Below, one piece after another: positions 1 through 8,754 of a stretch of 21,637 nt of DNA. The stretch lies in assembly GCA_900088475.1 (NCBI GenBank), contig FLMG01002561.1, positions 1 through 21,637 on the forward strand, read 5' to 3'. Numbering within the stretch: the stretch's first letter is position 1; every line of letters starts with the position of its first letter. The position numbers and the translations under genes were made by a program. The notes under the pieces were generated by a model that saw nothing but the letters and a program-made list of their open reading frames with translations, had not been told where the DNA came from and made no database searches. Source of the stretch: Hyphochytrium catenoides. Taxonomy: Eukaryota > Sar > Hyphochytriomycetes > Hyphochytriales > Hyphochytriaceae.

Positions 1-2
1 AG

Positions 3-71
3 TCGGAGCTCAGCTCCAACATCGATCTTGCACTTGAGATCACTCCCTCATCGTACAAGTACAGGGTTTGA
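3..71 (+). CDS. possible 3' end of an upstream gene (22 codons, unidentified)
   Basis: Frame 3 is open from the left edge and ends at a TGA at 69-71. The translated tail includes the stretch LALEITPSSYKYRV, which has a protein-like composition, but I recognise no family and it is far too short to judge. It could equally be chance coding potential in the upstream region of the condensin gene. Confidence 0.2.
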   Translation, partial: SELSSNIDLALEITPSSYKYRV

Positions 72-352
72 AGAGCAGTAACCGCTCTGAGGAAGGACTA
101 AAGGCAGTCAGTCATCAATCAGCCCTCTCCAGAGAGCCGGTAACCGCTGGGACAGCTTCTCATCTACTCCGTAATACAAAAATTCGAAAAACTCATTTTC
201 TCCTTTGTGTCTCTGTAATTCGAGACGGAGCATCAGCGGCATTGGAAACTCTTCCACGTAGAGATTATTGGCAATAGCAACTTAAAAATCGGCCTGGAAC
301 CAGCAGCTCGGTGTCTTTTTGAGGCTGACGGGCCCAAACGGAGCATCTTGCC
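72..352 (+). promoter_or_regulatory. upstream region / 5' UTR of the CAP-G gene
   Basis: This is 281 nt without a convincing gene. It carries two copies of GTAACCGCT (78-86 and 140-148); the second overlaps GCCGGTAAC at 136-144, a 9-mer that recurs in the divergent promoter near 8.4 kb. I see no TATA box. The start codon at 353 sits in a CCATGG context. A regulatory role for the repeats is inference. Confidence 0.4.
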
Positions 353-3300
353 ATGGGGAGAGCCACGCGCACGGGTCGGGGATCAATGGGTGGTGGGATG
401 GAAACCGAACAAGGGACGGAGGTAGAGATGCACCGCATCTTCCATGAGTGCCAGAAATCCTTCGCGCCACATCGTAAATCGGCTCTGCTGCTAAAACAGC
501 TCTACAAAAACAGCAGCGAAGATGACTTCTTCAACCTGCTGGATCAGCATATCCGCCCGCTGCTCCTGGTATGTGCTGTCAGCTCCCAGTTGAGACAAGT
601 GCCGTCGAACTAAGATAGATCAATGTCTGCAGGTATTCAAGAAGGAGCCATCCGTGGAACGACTCGTGCAGTTCGTCACGCACTTCATAGCTTCGTGTGA
701 CAAACCACTGTCACCCGAGGACGAATCGCCAACCATAACAGTTTCCTTGGTATCTAAACTCATTCAGGTACCTGGTTATCTTCTCTCTAGCCTATCTACA
801 TTATGCAGATCTGACAATACATTCCTCCTCCAGAGTCTTATTAACTACTCAACGGCAAAGGACAAAGCTGTGAGGTTTCGTTCTTGCCAGTTAATTGGCG
901 AAATACTGAATAACCTTGGCGAGGAGACAGAGCTAAGGTGCGATCGCGTTCTCAATCGTAACAAACTGAAGGCCGCGAGCTCCTAGATATGCACTTCCAA
1001 CTTCTCTCCGTCCTTCAACATCCCCTTACAGAGTAAGATTTGCATAACTTGATTGATCTACAGTGATGATATCTGGAGCCAACTGGTAGAAAGTCTCATC
1101 GCCCGCTGTCGGGACAAGATACCGTCAGTCAGAGTCCAAGCAGTCCATGCTTTAAAAAGGCTCCAAAATCCTGCCGATATAAATGATCCTGTGACATCAG
1201 AGTACCGCAGACTTTTAAAGGCAGACAACAGCAAGTAAGTGTTCGTCTTAAGTCTTTGCAAACAAGTCTGAGATTTCGCTGTCTCCTTAGCCTTTGGCAT
1301 TGAATTCTTGTTTGTGACCTCGTTCGCTCTCAGAGACGTACGCAAAGCCGTTCTACGTAGCATCGGCATCACGCGGTTGACTCTGGAGGATCTCCTACTG
1401 AGGACGAGAGACATTAAGGAAGACGTGAGGGGTCTAACATACGAGATTCTAAGTGCCAAGGTCCAAGTCAAGCAACTGTCCATCTCCCAGAGGATTGAAC
1501 TTGTTGAGCGTGGGCTGCGGGACAGGTACCCTAAAAGCCAATATATGCAATATCTTCATCTAACACCAATCTGCAGGAGTGAGGTTGCAAGAAGAGCTTG
1601 TCAGCAAATGATCTTGGACGGATGGCTCATCACGCTGAACAATGACCTCCTTGCGGTAAGTTAGCCTGCAATTGGCTAAGGTCATCTTAACCACGATGCA
1701 GAATATTTCAAGGGACATCCTGAGCTAAGTCCGACATGCGAAAAAGTTGCCATTCTTATACCTTACTTTTTCTACTCCCCTTATGCAGTTGATTGAAGCG
1801 CTGGATCCAGAGCATTTCGAGGATGCGGCAGCTCTGGCAGTGAGGTTCATATTGGAAGAGTCTAAGGGCGCGGAGATTGAGATTCCTCTTTTGTCTCTTG
1901 ATCGCCTCCCGGCGCTCAACGCAGAGCAGGCGATCCTTTGGAGGCTCCAATGTCACGTAAGGGGACCCTTACAGCCACTAAAAAGGACCCTATCTGATAT
2001 CTGCCTTCATACGCAAATGTCTATAGGTGTGGAGAAATGAGCCCGAAAAGTTGGACCAATTGATAAGTGACACCGCTACCTTCAGTGATATCCTGCGTTC
2101 AATATTTGGGCTGGTAAGTCTTTGGAGCTAAGATTATTGAAAGCGCAGAGGCTCATGTTATGCTTACCTTGGTCCTTTGTTCCTGCCCTTCATCTATACT
2201 TTACCACTATACCTGGCTTGCACAGTTCTCCAACAAGCAGATATCCGCAACATTTGCAACTAAGCAGCTCCTTCTTGGAGCACGGTATCTCGACTTTCAG
2301 GACGAAATTGGGCGGAGAAGTATTTTACAATTGCTGAGAGAGATGCTCTCTGACGTGAATACGGACGATGTCCTCCTGCTGCCGCTGCTGGGCCTTTTGA
2401 GCACTATCATTGCTAATGAGTCCAGCTTCATTCAGTGAGAAGCCTTAAAAACTTGACTGCCGCAATTGTTCGTCCTAACCGTGCACACCTGTTTTCAAAT
2501 TCTTTCCTTCCCTCACGTTTTAAGGTTCATTATGGAGATCATCGCAGATCTAAATGAAAGCGATGAGGAGCTAGAAGATGATGAAGAAGAGACTAGTAAT
2601 GGCGTGGGTGAGAGGGACAAATGTGAAGCGGATTCCCCAAAGAAGAACGAAGAGAGGGAACAGGTGCAAGCCCGACTCGACGGCCTTTATCAGCGATTGG
2701 CGGAAATCGAGCAAACAGAGTCGCCAAGTGAAGAACTCATCAAGGTAATCGCTCTCCATGGGTTCTAGCTTGTTTAGAGGGCTGAGAGGGATCTGTTTAG
2801 GAGTATGAAGTGCTAGTAGCTGAGGCTGAGAAGGTTCAAGAGGCAATGGGTCTCCCAGAAGCCAACAGGCTTGCACGCAGCCTAGCTCTTGCTGAGTGCT
2901 TGCTAAAAAACGCTGGCAAGGTATGCTGACATATCGCCACAATTTCGTTCAACGATCGCCACTTACCGATCCCTCATTCAGATAAGAAATCCTGCTATCT
3001 TGCAACTGGATTCACTTATCCTTCCTGGAATCCAAAATCCCTTTCCAGCTGTCCGAGAGAATGCTGTCCGCTGTCTGGGTCTTTACTGCCTTATTGATGA
3101 GGTAAGCCCATCCACGTGAGAGCAACGGAAGGACTTAGGGTCCGATGTAATAGCCAACAGAAGTCTAAGTTTGGTAAAACGAGCAGGCCTTGGCCGGGTA
3201 ATCTAGAAATACGTGAAACGACGGTGATCTGAAAAAATGATATGTCAGGCTGACTAATCTTTCCCCTAAGGACAAGGCTCGTCGACATCTTCCAATACTT

Positions 3301-5094
3301 TGTCCTACTTTGAGAGCAGAGGAGGAGAAAGAGATCCGCATAAGTGGCTTGAGAGCCGTGTTTGACATCTTATTCATATATCCGGGCCTCTATCAACAAA
3401 GTGGAGATATAGGTAGATCATACATGGTGTTTATTCCCAATAGCCGCTGCTCTACGTTACTCCGAGGCTCTGTACTTGTGAAACCATCCTCATGGTCTGT
3501 TCCGCAAATTTTATGGCGGTCATGCATCTCTGCTAAGTCATCGTCCTCTGTCTACAGCTCCACCTGATCTGTGCGGTCCATTGCTGAAAACTCTCGGGGA
3601 GGCCGATCCGGAACTGAAAGCTCTAGCAGTGGAAGGGCTGGCGAAACTCATCTTTGTTGACCGTTTTCCAAGATCAAAGGTCCATCGAGACTGCTATGTC
3701 GTCTTTTTCTTGCCCCTCCCTGATGGTGTCTTCCCTCTCCCTTGTAGGAGGTGCTACATCAGGTTATCCCACTTTTCGTCCTTGGAAACCAGCATGAGGA
3801 AGAAAGGATATCCCAGGTCCTCAGCGTATGGTTCCCAGCATTTGCATTCTCTTCCAAGGCCCATCAGGAGGTGATTTGCTCGGTGGCTGGGGATGTGTTA
3901 TCAGACGCCATGCGGCAAAGGGAAATGGAGTCCTCTTCTCTCTCTAAAATTGTTAAGTTTTTGCTCTTCCTTCTGGAAGAATGCGAAGAAGATAATGAGA
4001 GCAAGCAAGCAATGGCTGAAGAACCGGATGCTGATGATGCCGAAGTCGCCAGTAATGACGAGCGGTGCGATCTAACATCATGTCAAAAGGAAGACTCGCG
4101 ACTGACGTGCGCTTTATATTCGCAGAGAATCAACTGCCCCGCCACGTTCCACAGCCATCGGAAGTCCTTTTCATACTCGACTCGCATTGCGGCTTGCAAT
4201 GCTGATAAGAGAGTACCTCGGTGGTAATGTCAAATGCTGAGTGGAAAGGCCAATGTTCAGTCGTTCTGTCCCAATCTTTCTATTAACATGTGCTTCACCA
4301 TGGTGTAGATTCTCGAGTCAAGGAGCTGGCCAAAACTCTCTCATTCTTCCGAATTAGTCCAGCCGACCAGTCACTCATTCGTTCGATCCTGCTCGTGTTA
4401 GAGGATGTACTCTCGGTAAGGTCCTACACCCGGTTCTGTTGCTTCATCGCCTAGAGTTGCTAATTCTTGTCCTCATGCGAGTAGGTCTGTCAGGACAAGG
4501 TCCTCTGTCGCAATATTGAGAAGTGGAGGGATAACATTGCGCTGTTAGAGGTGCAAGGCACTGATTCAATATCTGGGGAGCTGGAGAGCGAGATTGCCAA
4601 TCAGCTAGAGAAGCTTCGACTGCAAACTGATGGTGAGACAGACATGCTCATGCGTCGGTCCACCTCTGTGACGTGAGCGCTTCTGAAGGATGGGTTTACC
4701 TTTTGATTACTTTAAATTGAGTCAGCGCTGAGTATTTGGACTGTTCTCTTCTAATTATTTAACTCCCAGGGTTCAGCGCCAGCTTTAATTTTCCAGCATT
4801 CTCTTACCCTCATCTCTCCCCCAGCCCAACAACCCACACGGAAGAGGAGGGTGAACACAAAGTCCAGCAAGGCTCCACAGGAGGAAGTTGAGCAGAGCGC
4901 CACGAGGACTACTCGTCGATCCCAAAGGTAGTATAAGTCTCCATAGCCAACTGTACAATGACCTAAGGCACCTGTTACGCAGGAGTTCCGTTCTAGTGGC
5001 AGCGGAGGCCATCCGTCAAACATTAGCCGAGGAAGCAAGTGAAGGTGACGAAGACTACGAAAGCTGCCTGGACGAGAGTGAAGAGGAATATTGA
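353..5094 (+). CDS. NCAPG: condensin complex subunit 3 (CAP-G / Ycg1), complete, 20 exons
   Basis: This is the HEAT-repeat subunit of the condensin complex, which compacts and resolves mitotic chromosomes together with SMC2/SMC4. Exons: 353-568, 633-767, 834-937, 1064-1234, 1334-1525, 1577-1655, 1789-1956, 2027-2113, 2226-2434, 2525-2744, 2801-2920, 2982-3101, 3271-3412, 3558-3679, 3748-4064, 4126-4223, 4309-4415, 4485-4632, 4825-4927, 4983-5094. All introns are GT-AG and all phases close, giving 989 aa, normal for the family. Family hallmarks are the N-terminal IFHECQKSFAPHRKS, the HEAT segments AVRFRSCQLIGEIL and SVRVQAVHALKRLQ, an acidic linker at about residues 463-485, and the C-terminal Cnd3-type region starting near residue 565 (LILPGIQNPFPAVREN, CLGLYCLIDE). 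The tail is basic (TRKRRVNTKSSK) and then acidic (EDYESCLDESEEEY). Less certain points are the acceptor of exon 9 (2226 or 2241) and whether the 66-nt intron 768-833 is always removed. Condensin I and II paralogues are not separated here; the length favours CAP-G over CAP-G2. Confidence 0.96.
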
Positions 5095-5474
5095 AAGCTA
5101 GCTAAAAGCTGGGGATTGGTCCCATTTGAATTGAGGTTGTTATTGAGTGGATCAATAACATCCTCCAATCTTTATAAAGCCACTAGATTACGTCGAACAA
5201 CATTGCAAAACTAGCTCGACATCCACGGCAGTAACCACCACTTCAACATCAATGCCCCGGTTCACGTACCGACCGAATAAGGCGGAGCTTATTCATGCAT
5301 GGTTCCCTCATAGTAGTGGCCAGTCTCAGCGGCGACAGTAGAGGCAAGGCCTCAACATATCAGGATGAGACAACAGCCACCGGGTGATGACCACTCCTTG
5401 GATGTTTTCGCTCCTGACAAACCAAGGGTTTCCCGTGCTTTATGGGACAGAGGCTCATCTCCGGCATTTAAGAC
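5095..5474. other. convergent intergenic region (3' UTRs)
   Basis: These 380 nt lie between the stop of CAP-G (plus) and the stop of the ADP-ribosylglycohydrolase gene (minus). I find no coding signal, RNA gene or repeat. An imperfect inverted repeat (TATTGAGTGGATCAATA, 5141-5157) could form a small hairpin in the CAP-G 3' UTR. Confidence 0.5.
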
Positions 5475-8112
5475 TCAGGCCCTCGACCTCATCTCCAAAG
5501 TGCTGATATACTTCTCAATCTCTACTTGAATTGCCTCCCTAGCGGCTAAGCCTTGGATCAGATGATCAGGAATTCCCTGCATGCCATGCGCTGCGCCAAG
5601 AAGAGCGCCCAGCAGGGAACCTCGCGCCACATTTTCTCCTCCAGCGTTTGCGTTAGCAAGTAGGCAAGCTTCGAAGCTATGAGCGTACCTAGATGAAGGA
5701 TGGAAAAGTAGCCTCAGCACTGCACTGGTCGCACAATCTTCGTTTCGCCGCCTATCCCCTAATTCCAGTCCTGCCTGCCATCATCAGTCTCTTTCCGCTC
5801 CCACAATAATCAGCAGTCTGGATCTTCATAGCTCTTCACCTCCTTCAAACTTACTTGTATGCAAAGTGGAGAAATGCTGGGAAGGAACTGTCGATGTAGC
5901 ACGCCGTCATGGGGTCCTCTGACGATTCGTTTACCTCTCGCTTAATGTCCACTCCTCCTTCTCTTCCCACCTCCTGCAGAACAGCCTGTAGGTCTCTGCC
6001 CTCGAGAACTTGGACCATCAGACGAGCGAACATGCTTCCGTATTTCCCTAAAACTCTGGAGGAAAGTCAGTCTGGCGCCTTGCCCTATTGTCAAAGCTCT
6101 CTGATAGGTGAAGCAGTCTCCCGTGCTTTCTCGCTTCCACTGCTGGGCCAAGTTTCAAGATACTCAGTCCCCTCAATTTGAGCGCAATCTGCAGTCTAGG
6201 TGGCAGAACCAGTCTCAACACACTTCCCTTCTTCCTTGCTCAAAATACCTGGATCTCCTTAGACTACCGATGACGCTCTCAATGGCGCTCTCCGTTTCCC
6301 CTCGTCCATTCCATAGGCCCATTAAAATGACAGGGGGAAGCAGAGTAAGCCCGTCTATTGCGTCCGTGTTATGCCCGTCGTTATCAGCGCAGTCCTCTGG
6401 CTTCTTGCCTTTTTGAAAGTTGGCAAAGAACATTCTGTGTGCCGTGGAGGCGTATGTGTCATTGTGGGAGCCTGGCGTCGTCATGAACTGAATATATGAC
6501 TGCATGTGATCGCATTGAATATGAGTCATAGACAGGAGAGGGGCCCCGGATCCTTAGCTAGCTTCCCACAGGAAGTCTGCTTCTCTGAGCTCTTCTGCAC
6601 GTTTCTCTTCCTCCTCTCTTTCTCGTCGTCCTCTTTCTCTTTCAACTTCTCTCTCTCTCTCTTTCTGTGTCTCTCTCTTCTTCTTCTTCTTCTTCAGTCT
6701 CCTTTTAGTCTGTGTTTCCTTCTCTCTTGTCTAGTTCGCTCTTGCTTGCCTCAGCTAACTACTTTCTTTCGCCCTCCTACACACCTGAAGCCAAACGCTC
6801 TTCACGAAGTTTCCCCCTTGCTCTGTGAGATGGCGCATCAGAAGACGTGTCAGCTGGGCTTCCAAAGTGTTTTCGCCTGCCTCCATGCCGTGATGGTAGT
6901 GGTAGCTGGAGGGAGAACACAGAGATAAGAAGATCGAAGGAAATTGCTGACAGCAGAGCAGACTCTGAAGATCTCTAGGCTACAAGCAGCTCAGGAACAA
7001 AGATAGTTAGGAAGCCAATATGTAAAGCATTAACAACTCTCTACCTCTGGGTCGACTGTCGTCTAGTAACGAGCCGAACAGTAGGGAACATGAGAGAAAG
7101 GAGCCCAGTGAACAAAAACCTTTAGCAGATGCCCAAGCACTACTTCCCAATCCTTTACCTTCCTCCTCGCATCCAGAACTTCTTCTTTCCATGCAAGATG
7201 ACATCTCCCACAATGCTCCCAGCATCAGATCCTCTGCCTATCAAACCCAATGAGAGACAATGGTTCCGGAACAAGAGACAAAGAGAGAAAGCGGAGAACA
7301 AACAAAATAACATATGTCAATGCCCGAGCAAGCGCTTGGCCCCAGCATCTATCTTTTCTGGCAAAAAGTGTGGAAGAGATTGCTTGCGGGAAGGCTAGGT
7401 CGGTTGCTAGTGAAGGTATTCTTTTCCTTCCGCAACCCTTTCGCTCTTCCTCTCTGTCTAACAGCCTCTCTGTCTCTCTCTTTCTGCCTTTCTTACATCG
7501 CTTCTTCAGCATTTCAAGATATACAGAGAGACGTGCCCTCCCTCATCAAACTGGGATAGGTCTCTCTCTCACCTCCTCCGCCTGTGTTAGAGAGGTTCAT
7601 GATGGAGCCCGGAAAGGAGGCGGGTGGAGCTCTATAACCAGTGATAGTCCCAAAATCGTTCCTGAGCCTACGTCGGTCATAGTACCAATGCTGGGGGCAG
7701 AAAGCATTGTCAGAAGCGTAGACCGATGAGAAAGGCGCAAGCTAGAGAAAGAAGGAACCAGAAGAAACAGAGACACCAAGTGCGAAAGGAGTGAATGTCT
7801 GCTAATTCACCTTACCACTGGCATTGCAAGCGCATCACCGATGAACAAGCCCCAGAGAGCGGCTCTAATGCGGTCTGCGGTATCTTTCGACAAAGGCGAC
7901 ATCTCTTCCCCGTGTCCTTCTCTCTCCAAGGCTAGAACTCCCTGAGCAGGCGGAAAGCAAGCGGCAGACACCTCTTGAGAAGGAAGAAGAGCGACCGGAC
8001 TGAGGCTGGAGTCGCTCTCGTAAGAAGAGGCGCCAGAGATAGAAGACCAGTGATAGAGAAGGGAGAGCTGGGCGATGATGAGAAGAAGAGGCGGAGGTGC
8101 GATCCGGCCCAT
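5475..8112 (-). CDS. ADP-ribosylglycohydrolase family protein with signal-peptide-like N-terminus, 7 exons
   Basis: Family members (DraG/ARH fold) remove ADP-ribose from proteins or small molecules. Exons in coding order: 8112-7816, 7690-7573, 7237-7159, 6905-6785, 6499-6249, 6055-5855, 5688-5475. Phases close, giving 426 aa. Recognisable motifs are RIRAALWGLFIGDALAMPV (residues 81-99) continuing into HWYYD, then GRGSDAGSIVGDVILHGKKK, YHYHHGMEAGENTLEAQL, TPGSHNDTYASTAHRMFFAN, DNDGHNTDAIDGLTLLPP, MTACYIDSSFPAF and NANAGGENVARGSLLGALLG. Residues 1-30 have a basic start, a hydrophobic core (PPPLLLIIAQLSLLY) and a small-residue region (SISGASS), suggesting entry into the secretory pathway. An internal Met at residue 71 (MSPLSKDTADR) would give a cytosolic form. 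The canonical C-terminal DTD metal motif is not seen; GGEN stands at that place. Whether it is an active hydrolase, and on what substrate, is not known. Intron 7238-7572 (335 nt) and intron 6500-6784 hold only CT-rich filler on the plus strand. Confidence 0.92.
6602..6696. repeat. CT-rich simple tract in intron 4 of the ADP-ribosylglycohydrolase gene
   Basis: The plus strand is almost pure C/T here, including (CT)n near 6648-6664 and (TTC)n near 6677-6696. It lies inside intron 6500-6784, so on the sense strand the transcript is GA-rich. Confidence 0.85.
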
Positions 8113-8207
8113 CGCAAGCTTTATAAAGCTGTGAATCAGGAGCTGAAAGATGAAGGAAGATGCTTGTGTGAAGATGCGCAGACCTGTACAAGTAGGAGTG
8201 ACGTACC

Positions 8208-8320
8208 ACTCTCCCTCTCTCTTTGTGTCTCTTTCTTCCTCATCCTCTCTTCCCTCCTTTTCCCTCTCTCTCTCTGTCTCTCTCCCCCTCTATCTTACCT
8301 CTTCCTCTCTCTCTGTCTTC

Positions 8321-8364
<44 letters not shown>

Positions 8365-8396
8365 CACTCTTTCTCTCTCTCTCTGTCTCCCTTCTC
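8208..8396. repeat. long polypyrimidine (CT)n tract
   Basis: About 190 nt of nearly uninterrupted C/T on the plus strand with only scattered G (GTCTC units). It lies in the intergenic region between two divergent genes. Confidence 0.9.
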
Positions 8397-8430
8397 AGCA
8401 CATAATAACGGAATCACTTCAACTTTGATA

Positions 8431-8462
8431 GCCGGTAACCCCTATCCTGCCGGTAACGGCTA
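8431..8462. promoter_or_regulatory. tandem GCCGGTAAC elements with flanking inverted repeat
   Basis: GCCGGTAAC occurs at 8431-8439 and again at 8449-8457, flanked by TAGCCG (8429-8434) and CGGCTA (8457-8462). The same 9-mer lies at 136-144 upstream of CAP-G. GTAACGGCTA at the right end resembles a MYB core (AACGG). Function is inference. Confidence 0.35.
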
Positions 8463-8754
8463 TAAGCATAGTTTTTGTGAGTCGCACAACATCTTCAGCA
8501 GAAGAAGAAAAGCACTTTCTCCCGCCACTGGCAGCTCATCGAATAATATCTGCAGACCATCGGCAGAGCTTTATTGAGATCGTAGAGCGCTCCATGTCTC
8601 TTTCTTCCAGTGCCTGACTCTTCTTAATGCTTGCCACCCTGTGCTGGACGACGTCTGCGTGAACAGATAACATTCCGGAGGCTGCAGGGAAGCTTGGTTG
8701 AGGACCTGGTTGTCTTTGGTGGGATTCCACCTTTTGATCTTAGAGAAGGGACTG

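Larger units (their letters stand above)
8113..8754. promoter_or_regulatory. divergent promoter region between the ADP-ribosylglycohydrolase and SAP-DCN1 genes
   Basis: These 642 nt separate two head-to-head start codons. The region contains a CT tract of about 190 nt (8208-8396), two copies of GCCGGTAAC (8431-8439, 8449-8457) and an inverted repeat TAGCCG...CGGCTA (8429-8434 and 8457-8462). Apparent open frames here are low-complexity Ser/Leu/Pro artefacts of the CT tract. The ADP-ribosylglycohydrolase frame stays open for some codons upstream of 8112, so a longer N-terminus or an additional 5' exon is possible. Confidence 0.55.

Noticed and set aside
68-277. 69-codon open frame upstream of CAP-G starting with TTG
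   Set aside because: Non-ATG start, no recognisable family and ordinary composition; it is treated as upstream region.
1058-1483. 141-codon antisense frame within CAP-G
   Set aside because: It is the complement of exons 4 and 5 of CAP-G, whose sense reading has strong family identity.
7975-8577. 200-codon open frame on the plus strand rich in Ser/Leu/Pro
   Set aside because: It is generated by the CT tract in the divergent promoter and overlaps the first exon of the ADP-ribosylglycohydrolase gene on the other strand. The translation is low-complexity.
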